In this document: positions 17,067-24,901 of the stretch, piece by piece
How positions within the stretch are numbered: the stretch's first letter is position 1
Layout of the letters: each line of letters begins with the position of its first letter
NCBI RefSeq assembly: GCF_012928505.1
Contig: NZ_JABBJN010000031.1
Coordinates: 1 to 64,000, forward strand
Source: Achromobacter sp. Bel
GTDB taxonomy: Bacteria; Pseudomonadota; Gammaproteobacteria; Burkholderiales; Burkholderiaceae_B
Length of the DNA: 64,000 nucleotides
Direction: 5' to 3'
The notes under the pieces: model-generated
Told to the model about the DNA's origin: nothing
Databases searched by the model: none
The model's input: only the letters and a program-made list of their open reading frames with translations
Made by a program: the position numbers and the translations under genes

Positions 17067-19532
17067 CTAGGACCCGCACTCGTAGGCTTGACGCAGGGCA
17101 GGAGAATCCGCTTCGGTCGCAATGGTGAACAGGCAGGGCTTGTTGCCGCTCCACTCAACGGTCATGACTTCGCCGGCCTGCATGCCGCTCAGGTAGACCT
17201 GCCCGTCGTCGCCGACGATGCCGGCTTCCTGACCGCGGCGGTTTTTCACGCTGACGCCGAAGGGCGCAGGCGTGCCGTCGGATAGCCGCAAGGCGATCAT
17301 CCCCTTTTCGCCGGAGATGACCTCCAGGCTGCGGTAACCGATGGCGCCCTCCGTCAGCGTGGCCTGGGTGACCGAGCGCAAGGCTTCCACGTTGTCGGGC
17401 AGGTGGTCCAGGTCGATGGAGGCTTGGTTGCGGTAGTAGCTGTTGACATCCGTGATCACGGCCTTGCCGAACCCGTTCGTTTCAGTGGCCACGCCGTTGC
17501 CACGCACGGGAACGCCGCCAACGCCGTCGGTGTCGACCATCAGGCGGGTTCCGCCCGGCGAGACGCTGCGGTGCAGGGCGGCGCCGCGTGTGGTCACCGT
17601 CGCGCCGCCCTCCAATGACAAGCCCATCGAGCTGTACGCGCCTGTCTGATGGCTGGCGCTGACCACGGCTCGAGCCCAGGATCCGTCGTATGACAGGTAG
17701 CCTTGCGCGGTATTGCCACCGTTTCCATGGCCTGCGCTGATCATGTAGTTGCTGCGATCGTTCAGCCTGCTGTAGTAGCCCACGTCATGCGTGGAGCCGC
17801 TGCGGTTTGACGACGCGCTATAGCTGAGTGAACCCTTTTCACCGAAAGGAATGCTGAGCGACAGGTACATGCCGTTATCCGACGTGTGATAGGCCTGATT
17901 GCTGTAGCCCGTCACCGACACGCTCAGGTTCTTCAAGCGTCCAATGTCGAAGTAGCGCGAGGCAGACAGGCTGTAGCGCTTGTTCACGGGACCATTCCAA
18001 TAGTTTTGATGGCTGTAGTTGAGATACACGTTGGTGCCCAGGTCGCGGAATTGCTTGCTGAACGAGATCGTGTACATCTCTTTGCTGCGATTGATGGGGT
18101 TGCCCTCGTATCGGGCATTGAGCACGTCATTCAGGCTCGTGAAGTTCTTCTGCGAAAACCGGTAGCCCGCAAATGTGACCTGGCTGTCGTATTCGTCGAA
18201 CCGCTTCGAGTAACTGACCCGATAGGACTTCCCCATCAGTGCCCGGCGTTCGCCGCCGACCACGGCGCGCGATTGCGTGACGTCAAATGACACGGCGCCG
18301 AATGCCAGCAGGTCGCGGCCCACGCCAAGGGCGACGGCGCCATAATCCTTCGCGCCGAGGGCACCGCCAAAGAGCGACCAGCCGTTGCTTACGCCCCAGG
18401 AAAATTCGCCAGTTCCGAACACGGGGCCTTGCAAGCGGTGGTTCCACTCGGAAGGCTTGCCCGTCGCCAGATTGAAGCGCAGGCTTCCTGGTCGCGACAG
18501 GTAAGGGATGCTGGCAGTTGCGACCCGGAAATTCTGATGGCTGCCATCTTGCTCTTCAACGCTGACATCCAGGTTGCCGCTGACGGCGTCATTGAGGTCC
18601 TGGATGCGGAACGGCCCCGGAGGCACCTGGGTCTCGTACAGGACACGTCCTTGTTGCCGTACCACCACGCGCGCGTTGCTGCGCGCCACGCCCGTGATTT
18701 CAGGCGCGTAGCCGCGCAGGTTCGGCGGCAGCATGCTGTCATTGGTGGCGAGGCTGGCGCCCGTATAGCGAAAGCCCCCGAACAGGTTGGAGTTCAGATA
18801 GTCTTCCCCGACGATCAGGCTGGATTTCCACCCGGGAATGGCGCGCATGGCATAAAAGCGGCTCCAGTCGAACCGCTGCTTTGATGGCCGGCCGGAGCCG
18901 CGTTCGGCCTGGGCCTGCCAATCCGCGCGCAGACGCCAGGCTCCGATGTTCATGCCTGTCGTGCCGTTGCCGCTGAGATAGGAGCTGCGGTCGCCTTCAC
19001 GGGAACGCCGGGTGGTTTGCGCGTTCAAGTTGTAGTCCAGCACGGCGCCCGCAATGCCGTCGTCCCATCTGGAGGGTGGGTCCCAGTTAGGCGCGGTGTA
19101 TTCCAGATCGGCTTGCGGCACGATCACGTAGATCGCAGCCTTGCCCAGGCTGGTGTTGACCTGCATGCCGGGTATGCTGCTGGTATCCAGACAGGCGCCG
19201 TCGTTCCACCACGCCAGCTTGTTGATCGCGTCCTGGCGCAGGCCGAGTTCGGCGACGTGTTCGGGCGCCAGGCACGCAAGACTGCCGCGCGGATCGTCGG
19301 GGGGGGCCATGAAATGGATGAGAGTGTCGGATAACCGCTGCTGGTTCACATGCAGCGCCAGGTTGTACGCGCCAGGCATGATGTAGTTCGCGCGGGAGAA
19401 CAGGCTAAGGTCGATGTTCTGCCGGTCTTTCAGATCCAGCACATCCATGTTGAACTGGACTTCATTGGATGCCTGCGAGAGGCTGGCCGCCAGGCATAGG
19501 GCGGTGCTCATCAAACCCTTGCGATAAATCAC
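17067..19532 (-). CDS. Fimbrial outer-membrane usher (PapC/FimD family)
   Basis: Predicted 821-residue outer-membrane usher: signal peptide (core TALCLAASLSQA), N-terminal periplasmic domain (VQFNMDVLD, cysteines in SLACLAPEH and DGACLDTSS), 24-stranded barrel with plug (region containing GVARSNARVVV and VPPGPFRIQDL), and C-terminal domains with a cysteine pair near KPCLFT and YECGS. The start is taken as GTG 19532, which has AGAGG 8 bases upstream; the longer frame to ATG 19583 has no ribosome binding site and would add an untypical leader. It assembles the fimbria encoded around it. Confidence 0.93.
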   Translation of the reverse strand: MIYRKGLMSTALCLAASLSQASNEVQFNMDVLDLKDRQNIDLSLFSRANYIMPGAYNLALHVNQQRLSDTLIHFMAPPDDPRGSLACLAPEHVAELGLRQDAINKLAWWNDGACLDTSSIPGMQVNTSLGKAAIYVIVPQADLEYTAPNWDPPSRWDDGIAGAVLDYNLNAQTTRRSREGDRSSYLSGNGTTGMNIGAWRLRADWQAQAERGSGRPSKQRFDWSRFYAMRAIPGWKSSLIVGEDYLNSNLFGGFRYTGASLATNDSMLPPNLRGYAPEITGVARSNARVVVRQQGRVLYETQVPPGPFRIQDLNDAVSGNLDVSVEEQDGSHQNFRVATASIPYLSRPGSLRFNLATGKPSEWNHRLQGPVFGTGEFSWGVSNGWSLFGGALGAKDYGAVALGVGRDLLAFGAVSFDVTQSRAVVGGERRALMGKSYRVSYSKRFDEYDSQVTFAGYRFSQKNFTSLNDVLNARYEGNPINRSKEMYTISFSKQFRDLGTNVYLNYSHQNYWNGPVNKRYSLSASRYFDIGRLKNLSVSVTGYSNQAYHTSDNGMYLSLSIPFGEKGSLSYSASSNRSGSTHDVGYYSRLNDRSNYMISAGHGNGGNTAQGYLSYDGSWARAVVSASHQTGAYSSMGLSLEGGATVTTRGAALHRSVSPGGTRLMVDTDGVGGVPVRGNGVATETNGFGKAVITDVNSYYRNQASIDLDHLPDNVEALRSVTQATLTEGAIGYRSLEVISGEKGMIALRLSDGTPAPFGVSVKNRRGQEAGIVGDDGQVYLSGMQAGEVMTVEWSGNKPCLFTIATEADSPALRQAYECGS

Positions 19533-19642
19533 TTCTTTGGCCTCTGGGGGTATCGTGACGCGCCCCTGCGAATCCGCCCGCATGGTGCGAGCGGAGGCTG
19601 GAGCCGGCCTTCGGCACAGCTCCAGGTTCTGCTGCGTGCGGG

Positions 19643-20203
19643 TTACTTGTAGGCCAGGGTGAAGTTCACCGCGGCGTGGAATTCGCCCGGAACGAGGTTG
19701 ACGTCCTGCTTGCCCTGCTGGCCGTCATCTTCTTGCTCGCCTTGCAGGAAGGCCTGGAATTCCAGCGAGGGCGTGGTGGTGGAGATCTTCGTGGCGGACG
19801 ACTCGTGACCCATCTTGATCAATTCGCCGCGTCCGTCAGCGATACCCAGGCTGGCGCCCCGGGCCGCGCCCTGGATGGCGACCAGACCTTCATAGGCGGC
19901 GGACGGCGTGCCGGTCTGGAACGTTGCGGTGACGCTGTTCTTGACGTCTGTCAGGTCGCATCCAAGCAGGTTGATCTTGAACGACTTGGGCGTGGACTTC
20001 TTGCCGCCCTTGAGTTCGGCGCTGGCGATCTGGTCCATCCGGATGGTTTGATTGACGGAGTCGCTGGCGATCGAGCAAGGCGCTTCGACGATCGATCCTT
20101 CGAAACGGACCTCGCCGCTGGGAGTGTCTGCGGCGAAGGCGGCGGTGCAAGCCGTGCCGAATGCAATCGATGCGATCAGGCGAGCCAACTGATTTTTTTT
20201 CAT
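19643..20203 (-). CDS. Major fimbrial subunit (FimA-like)
   Basis: Predicted 186-residue pilin: signal peptide (MKKNQLARLIAS to AAFA), donor-strand region GEVRFEGSIVEAPC, disulfide cysteines in EAPCSIAS and LLGCDLT, and C-terminal strand FHAAVNFTLAYK. It is first in the operon and so likely the major shaft subunit. Start ATG 20203 has AGGA 8 bases upstream; the frame extends to 20425 without pilin features. Codons 2-4 form a run of eight A residues. The leader of about 110 bases is longer than at the other two Bvg-type promoters. Confidence 0.92.
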   Translation of the reverse strand: MKKNQLARLIASIAFGTACTAAFAADTPSGEVRFEGSIVEAPCSIASDSVNQTIRMDQIASAELKGGKKSTPKSFKINLLGCDLTDVKNSVTATFQTGTPSAAYEGLVAIQGAARGASLGIADGRGELIKMGHESSATKISTTTPSLEFQAFLQGEQEDDGQQGKQDVNLVPGEFHAAVNFTLAYK

Positions 20204-20580
20204 CACAATGTCCTTGGATAGTGGTTGCAGCTTTCGAGCCGGATGTTCCGCGTTCGCTGCCCTGGGGAGCCACAAAGGGCGGCGAGCGTTTGGGAACCAC
20301 CTCGTGTTGAAGCTGAAAGCAGTGTAGGAATTGGGACGTTCGTGAGAAATAGGATGCGTAGCAGGGTTATGTAGGAAATTTCCTAAGCGGGCCGCTGGCA
20401 TGTCGCGTGATGTGTAGAGACGCAAACATTGAAATAATCCGCCCCCCTTTTGCGGCCGGCATGCGGCTCGTGCCGTCTTCTTTGCACTAAAATTCCCCGT
20501 CCTCAGGTGCGCCGCTGCGTGCGACGCGTTCGGTATTACCGATCGCCGGAGGTTTCTTCTTGAGATAGGCCAATCCCCAC
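20204..20580. other. Divergent intergenic region between major pilin and BvgA-like genes
   Basis: This 377-base region holds the pilin leader and promoter, the perfect Bvg-type palindrome (20372-20385) and the presumed promoter of the regulator gene. On the plus strand AATAAT (20433-20438) lies 57 bp from the palindrome centre and could serve the regulator. A run of six C (20442-20447) lies on the regulator side. No coding sequence with good evidence is seen. Confidence 0.6.
20321..20385 (-). promoter_or_regulatory. Bvg-type operator array plus -10 upstream of the major pilin gene
   Basis: TAGGAAATTTCCTA at 20372-20385 is a perfect 14-bp palindrome of two BvgA-type heptads. A second half site, TAGGATG, begins at 20350, exactly 22 bp away, the spacing known for adjacent BvgA dimers in Bordetella. 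On the minus strand a -10-like TACACT occupies 20326-20321, 55 bp from the palindrome centre. At the -35 position only TTTCTC is found, consistent with activator dependence. A third half site TAGGAAT starts at 20325 and overlaps the -10. Confidence 0.65.
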
Positions 20581-21216
20581 ATGAACACAGTCTTAATCGT
20601 TGACGACCATCCGGTGCTACGCCTTGCCGTGCGCATGCTGTTGGAGACGAACGGCTTTCGGGTAGTGGGCGAGGTCGGCAACGGCATTGATGCCGTACAG
20701 ATGTTCCGGGACCAGTCGCCAGATGTGGTGATCCTGGACATCGGCATTCCGAAGCTGGATGGCCTGAGCGTGATCGGGCGGATGCGCGGCATCGATCCGC
20801 GTAGCCATATCCTGGTGCTTACCTCGCTGTCGTCCGAAGCGTTTTGCCATCGGTGCATGCAGGCGGGCGCCAAGGGGTTCGTCTGCAAAGACGAAGATCT
20901 GAACAAACTGGTCAGCGCGATCAAGGCCGTGATGGCGGGGTACAGCGTGTTCCCGTCCACGGCGGTAGCGCCGGAGCACGGGCAGCTGTCCGAGGGGGCG
21001 ATGATCAAGAGCTTGTCGGACCGCGAGATGACTGTGCTGCAATATCTTGCGCAGGGGCGGTCGAACAAGGAGATCGGGGATTTGCTGCTGCTGAGCAACA
21101 AGACGGTCAGCACCTACAAGACGCGTTTGCAGCAAAAGCTGGGCATGACGTCGGTGCTGGAGCTTGCCGATTTCGCGAAGCGCAATGCGCTTCTGGGAGA
21201 TGGCGAAGGCGCCTGA
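20581..21216 (+). CDS. BvgA-type response regulator (NarL/FixJ family)
   Basis: Predicted 211-residue regulator with an N-terminal receiver (acidic pair in VLIVDDHPVLR, phospho-acceptor D53 in DIGIPKLDG, K103 in GFVCKDED) and a C-terminal LuxR-type helix-turn-helix (about 145-205; SNKEIGDLLLLSNKTVSTYK). The HDHP-like start, IGIPKLDGL, AVMAGY and LSNKTVSTYKTRL segments closely recall Bordetella BvgA. It is divergent from the fimbrial operon, as bvgA is from fhaB, but has no kinase gene behind it; the BvgS-like kinase at 8563-12186 is the likely partner. It ends in a hairpin facing hpaI. Confidence 0.92.
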   Translation: MNTVLIVDDHPVLRLAVRMLLETNGFRVVGEVGNGIDAVQMFRDQSPDVVILDIGIPKLDGLSVIGRMRGIDPRSHILVLTSLSSEAFCHRCMQAGAKGFVCKDEDLNKLVSAIKAVMAGYSVFPSTAVAPEHGQLSEGAMIKSLSDREMTVLQYLAQGRSNKEIGDLLLLSNKTVSTYKTRLQQKLGMTSVLELADFAKRNALLGDGEGA

Positions 21217-21232
21217 GGCGGGCTCAGGCGCC
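21208..21232. terminator. Hairpin at the BvgA-like / hpaI convergence
   Basis: Perfect arms GGCGCCTGA and TCAGGCGCC flank a seven-base loop and include the regulator's stop codon. There is no T run on either side, so it is a weak terminator at best or an mRNA-end stabiliser between two convergent genes. Confidence 0.4.
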
Positions 21233-21248
21233 GGGTCGACAAGCGGGC

Positions 21249-22058
21249 TTAGTACGGGCCGGTGCCGGATTGCACCGGTTTTGCGTCTTTGAACTCCCCC
21301 GCCAGCTTTTCGGCCGCGCGAGCCAAGAGCACGGCGTCCACGCCCACGGCCACGAAGGTCGCGCCCAGCGTCAGGTAATGCTTGGCCTGCGCCACGCCGC
21401 TGTGCAGGATGCCGGCGGCTTTGCCGGAACGCACGATGCGGGTGATGGCGTCGTCGATCGTCTTCAGGACCTCAGGGTGTTCCGGCTGGCCCAGATAGCC
21501 CATGCTGGCGGACAGGTCGGCCGGGCCGATGAACGCCCCGTCCACGCCGTCCACCGCCAGGATCTCGTCCAGCGCCTCGATGCCAGCGGGTGTTTCGATC
21601 TGCACCAGCACGCACATCTGGTCGTTGGCGCGTTCCAGATAGTTGGGGATGCGGTTCCAGCGCGATGAACGCGCCAGCGCGCTGCCCACGCCGCGGATGC
21701 CGGCGGGCGGGTAGCGCACCGCAGCCACAGCCGCCGCGGCTTCCTCGGCGGATTGGATCATCGGAATAAGCAAGGTCTGTGCGCCCGTATCCAGGATCTG
21801 CTTGATCTGCACCGGATCGTTCCAGGCCGGGCGCACGACGGGCGCCACCGGATAGGCCGCTACCGATTGCAGTTGCGACAGCGTGGTCTGCAACGTGTTG
21901 GGGGCGTGTTCGCCGTCGATCAGGAGCCAGTCGAAGCCGGCGCCCGCGACGATTTCCGAGGTATAGGCGCTGGCCAGGCCGGCCCACAGGCCGATCTGGG
22001 GTTTACGGTCGCGCAAGGCTTGCTTGAAGGTATTTGCGAGGATGTCCATGGACTGCAT
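21249..22058 (-). CDS. hpaI: 4-hydroxy-2-oxoheptanedioate aldolase HpaI
   Basis: Predicted 269-residue class II (metal-dependent) pyruvate aldolase that splits 4-hydroxy-2-oxoheptane-1,7-dioate into pyruvate and succinate semialdehyde, the last hpa step. It has the family segments [22 protein letters not shown] and [14 protein letters not shown], with metal-binding E and D in the latter two. A second ATG three codons in is an alternative start. It lies 6 bases after hpaH in a four-gene minus-strand operon. Confidence 0.93.
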   Translation of the reverse strand: MQSMDILANTFKQALRDRKPQIGLWAGLASAYTSEIVAGAGFDWLLIDGEHAPNTLQTTLSQLQSVAAYPVAPVVRPAWNDPVQIKQILDTGAQTLLIPMIQSAEEAAAAVAAVRYPPAGIRGVGSALARSSRWNRIPNYLERANDQMCVLVQIETPAGIEALDEILAVDGVDGAFIGPADLSASMGYLGQPEHPEVLKTIDDAITRIVRSGKAAGILHSGVAQAKHYLTLGATFVAVGVDAVLLARAAEKLAGEFKDAKPVQSGTGPY

Positions 22059-22064
22059 GCCGTG

Positions 22065-22868
22065 TTAGATGAAATGACAGTTGACGGAACCCAGCACGCC
22101 GTAATCGACACTGAATGTGTCGCCGGGCCGGGCGGCTACCGGCCGGGTGAACGACCCCGACAGGATGATCTCTCCGGCCTCCAGCGCGACGTCATGGGCG
22201 GCCAGCTTGTTAGCCAGCCATACTACGCCATTGGCGGGGTGATTCAAGACGCCGGCGGCTACGCCGGTTTCCTCGATGACGGCGTTGCGTGACAGGATGG
22301 CGCCGATCCAGCGCAGGTCCATGTCGCCGATCTTCACGGGCCGTCCGCCCATCACCACGCCCGCGTTGGCGGCGTTGTCCGCGATGGTGTCGAAGACCTT
22401 GCGCGGGCGCTTGGTGTCGGGATCGATGCCGTGCGAGCGCGCGTCGATGATCTCCAGCGCGGGGATCACATAGTCGACGGCGTCATACACCTGGAACAGC
22501 GTCACGTTGGGGCCCTGCAGGCGCTTGCCCAGCACGAAGGCCAATTCGACTTCCAGGCGCGGCAGGATGAAGCGGTCGGCCGGGATATTGCCGCCATCCT
22601 CGAAAAACATGTCGTCCAGCAGGATGCCGAAGTCGGGTTCCTCGATCTGGGACGCCTGCTGCATGGCGCGGGAGGTCAGCCCGATCTTGTGGCCGCGCTT
22701 GACGCGGCCCTCCGCCAGTTTGATATCCATCCACGCGCGCTGAATGGCGTAGGCGTCGGCAATGCCGATGTCCGGATGTTCCAGCGAGATCTGGCGGATC
22801 TGCGTACGGGTGCGTTCGGCGTCATGCAGGCGCGCGGCGATGGCGCGCACGGTTCGGGTGTCTAGCAT
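22065..22868 (-). CDS. hpaH: 2-oxo-hept-4-ene-1,7-dioate hydratase HpaH
   Basis: Predicted 267-residue hydratase of the MhpD/HpaH family, acting before HpaI. Recognisable segments are [38 protein letters not shown] and [16 protein letters not shown]. Start ATG 22868 gives the family's standard length; the frame runs open upstream into hpaG in another reading frame. It follows hpaG by 17 bases. Confidence 0.93.
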   Translation of the reverse strand: MLDTRTVRAIAARLHDAERTRTQIRQISLEHPDIGIADAYAIQRAWMDIKLAEGRVKRGHKIGLTSRAMQQASQIEEPDFGILLDDMFFEDGGNIPADRFILPRLEVELAFVLGKRLQGPNVTLFQVYDAVDYVIPALEIIDARSHGIDPDTKRPRKVFDTIADNAANAGVVMGGRPVKIGDMDLRWIGAILSRNAVIEETGVAAGVLNHPANGVVWLANKLAAHDVALEAGEIILSGSFTRPVAARPGDTFSVDYGVLGSVNCHFI

Positions 22869-22885
22869 CGGGTGTCCAGGGTGAA

Positions 22886-23635
22886 TCAGGAGGGGAAGGG
22901 GGCTAGCGTGTTGACGAGTCGTCCCACGCCTTCGATTTCGGTCACGACCTCGTCGCCGGGCATGACGTTGACGATGCCGTCGGGCGTGCCTGTCAGGATC
23001 AGATCGCCGGGAGACAGCGTCATGAAGCCGCTGAAGTACTCGATCAGCGCGGGCACGTCGAACACCATGTCGCGCGTGTTGCCGCGCTGGGTCTCGATGC
23101 CGTTGACAGTGGTGCGCAGGTTCAGGTTCATGGGATCGGGCACGTCGTCGCGGTCCACCAGCCAAGGGCCCAGCGGCGTGCAGGTGTCGCGGCTTTTCAC
23201 GCGCAAGTTGGGGCGATACCAGTTTTCCAGGTAGTCGCGCAGCGCGTAATCGTTGGCCACCGTATAACCCGCCACATAGTCATAGGCCTGGTCCCGCCTG
23301 ACCCGGCGGGCCGTCTTGCCGATCACCACCGCCAGCTCGCATTCATAGTGCATGAAGGCAACGTCGGCCGGGCGCAGGGTCTGGGCACGATGCCCGACGA
23401 AGGTGTTGGCGGCTTTCAGAAAGCCCAGCGGTTCGTCCGGCGCTTTGAACGCCAGCTCCTTGGCATGGTCTGCATAGTTGATGGCCAGTGTGAACGTCGT
23501 GCGGGGTTCGATGGGCGGTAGCCAGGAGACGGCGGCTTCGGACAGGACGCGGCCGTCGGCCAGGCGGACGTGGCCCGGATCCGCCTCGGTCGCCGCATGG
23601 ATGGCGCCTTCGTAAACGATGCGTGCGTGTTTCAT
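22886..23635 (-). CDS. hpaG: HpaG C-terminal-type FAH-family decarboxylase/isomerase
   Basis: Predicted 249-residue fumarylacetoacetate hydrolase-family enzyme with metal ligands in the region HYECELAVVIGK (E and E) and in VANDYALRD, plus the C-terminal GDLILTGTPDGI. In the homoprotocatechuate pathway HpaG catalyses decarboxylation of 5-oxo-pent-3-ene-1,2,5-tricarboxylate (OPET) and a following isomerisation. In enterobacteria two FAH domains are fused in one HpaG; here they are in separate genes, the partner domain being in the adjacent 23646-24698 gene. Confidence 0.85.
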   Translation of the reverse strand: MKHARIVYEGAIHAATEADPGHVRLADGRVLSEAAVSWLPPIEPRTTFTLAINYADHAKELAFKAPDEPLGFLKAANTFVGHRAQTLRPADVAFMHYECELAVVIGKTARRVRRDQAYDYVAGYTVANDYALRDYLENWYRPNLRVKSRDTCTPLGPWLVDRDDVPDPMNLNLRTTVNGIETQRGNTRDMVFDVPALIEYFSGFMTLSPGDLILTGTPDGIVNVMPGDEVVTEIEGVGRLVNTLAPFPS

Positions 23636-23645
23636 GGCGCGGTCC

Positions 23646-24698
23646 TCAGGCGGTGGCGGCGGCCAGCCGGTTGCTCAGCGTGCCGACCTGCGGGATTCGG
23701 ATGTCATAGCGCTGGCCGGTGCGCAGGCGCGGCGCGTTGTGGGGCGCGCCGACCAGCAGGATGTCGCCAGCGTCGAAACTCATGAACTGCGTGACATGGG
23801 CGATCAGTTGCGCAACCGGGCGGACCAGGTCGGCCGTACTGACGCGCTGCGCCAGCGCGCCATCCACGTGGATTTCGATCTCCAGCGCGTCGGGATCGGC
23901 GACGGAGGCGGCCGGCGCCAGCTCACGGCCGATGGGGCAGAAGCCGTCGCGGCATTTCTGCTTCAGGGCGGGCCGGAAGTAGCTGGCGTGCGGTACGGAA
24001 ATGTCGGCTACCACGCGATAGCCCGCCACGTACGCCAGCGCGTCGGCCTCGCCGACCCGGGTGGCGCGGCGCGAGAACACCACGCCCAGGCAGGCGGCCA
24101 CTTCCACCTCGTCCACGTCGGCCGGCAGCGTGATGACGTCGCCGTCCTGCGCATAGGTGTTGGCGGGTTTGATAAAGAGCACCGGCGCCTTGGGCGGGGC
24201 GTTGTAGGGCGGCGCGTCCATCGCGCCGTCCAGCGCCTCCAGGGACTGGCGCGTGTTCAGCGCGGCGCCCACCACGGTTCTAGGCGGGGCGGCCAGTGCG
24301 GCGGCGGCGTCGGCGGCGCGCGCGGCGAGATAGTCGCGGTAGTTGTTCACCTTGTAGTTCAGCACGGCGTCGGCCTCTTCGATCTGCATCGAGATGCCCA
24401 ACGGATTCGCGTCCATGTGCGGCGCCAGCGCGGCCGTCAGGGCCTGGAACACGCGTTCACCCAGCGCAGCCTTTTGCGCGTCGCTGCGCCCGTGCCCGAT
24501 GCGCAGTACGACGTGGACAAAGGCGTTGTCCGGGTGGCCGTCGACAATCAGGTAATCGTCCACGCGCAGGGCCCGTGTGCGGGCCCCGGCCAGCGGGAAC
24601 AGGGTGCCGTCGCCGACGGCGGCATCCTGCACGGTGCGCATCAGCGCGCGCGTATCCAGCTTCAGGTTGCCGGAATACTCAATCCAGATGTGGGGCAT
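23646..24698 (-). CDS. Fusion of 5-carboxymethyl-2-hydroxymuconate isomerase (HpaF) and an FAH domain (HpaG-type)
   Basis: Predicted 350-residue two-domain protein. Residues about 1-125 match the tautomerase-like CHM isomerase HpaF: the start MPHIWIEYSGNL with P2 as likely catalytic proline, and the segment HVVLRIGHGR. Residues about 140-350 are an FAH-family domain (LFIKPANTY, DEVEVAACLGVVFSR, DAGDILLVGAPHN) like the first half of enterobacterial HpaG. So isomerisation and decarboxylation steps sit in one chain. It is the first gene of the hpaFG-G-H-I operon, 18 bases downstream of a palindromic operator. Confidence 0.85.
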   Translation of the reverse strand: MPHIWIEYSGNLKLDTRALMRTVQDAAVGDGTLFPLAGARTRALRVDDYLIVDGHPDNAFVHVVLRIGHGRSDAQKAALGERVFQALTAALAPHMDANPLGISMQIEEADAVLNYKVNNYRDYLAARAADAAAALAAPPRTVVGAALNTRQSLEALDGAMDAPPYNAPPKAPVLFIKPANTYAQDGDVITLPADVDEVEVAACLGVVFSRRATRVGEADALAYVAGYRVVADISVPHASYFRPALKQKCRDGFCPIGRELAPAASVADPDALEIEIHVDGALAQRVSTADLVRPVAQLIAHVTQFMSFDAGDILLVGAPHNAPRLRTGQRYDIRIPQVGTLSNRLAAATA

Positions 24699-24715
24699 GT
24701 CGTCTCGCCGGGCAT

Positions 24716-24762
24716 ATAGTTATCATGTTAACTATCATAGTGAAAAAGGCCGGAGGCGGCAA
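24716..24762 (-). promoter_or_regulatory. Promoter and palindromic operator of the hpaFG-G-H-I operon
   Basis: On the minus strand -35 TTGCCG (24762-24757) and -10 TATGAT (24739-24734) are separated by 17 bp. An inverted repeat ATAGTTA/TAACTAT with a six-base centre occupies 24716-24735 and overlaps the -10 and start site, as expected of a repressor site. MarR-family HpaR, encoded nearby at 27248-27712, is the natural candidate. Confidence 0.6.
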
Positions 24763-24810
24763 CGCATGAAAGGGATCGGGAAGACGGGGCGGGATCGGGA
24801 TTTCCCGCCG

Positions 24811-24850
24811 TTGACAGCGCGTCGCCGCCCGCATAATGTTAACGTGTTAA
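24811..24850 (+). promoter_or_regulatory. Promoter and operator of hpaE-hpaD
   Basis: A consensus -35 TTGACA (24811-24816) is followed after 17 bp by -10 TAATGT (24834-24839). Overlapping its end is the perfect short palindrome TTAAC-GT-GTTAA (24839-24850). Both operators of this region share the core ATGTTAAC, which supports one common repressor. Confidence 0.65.
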
Positions 24851-24901
24851 TTAAATGGGCCGGACGGAATTCAGCGCCGCGGCCAGGCACGAGGAGCGCA
24901 C

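Noticed and set aside
20442-20447. Run of six C as a fim phase-variation switch
   Set aside because: It lies on the regulator side of the operator, not between operator and -10 of the pilin promoter, and is short compared with Bordetella fim C tracts.
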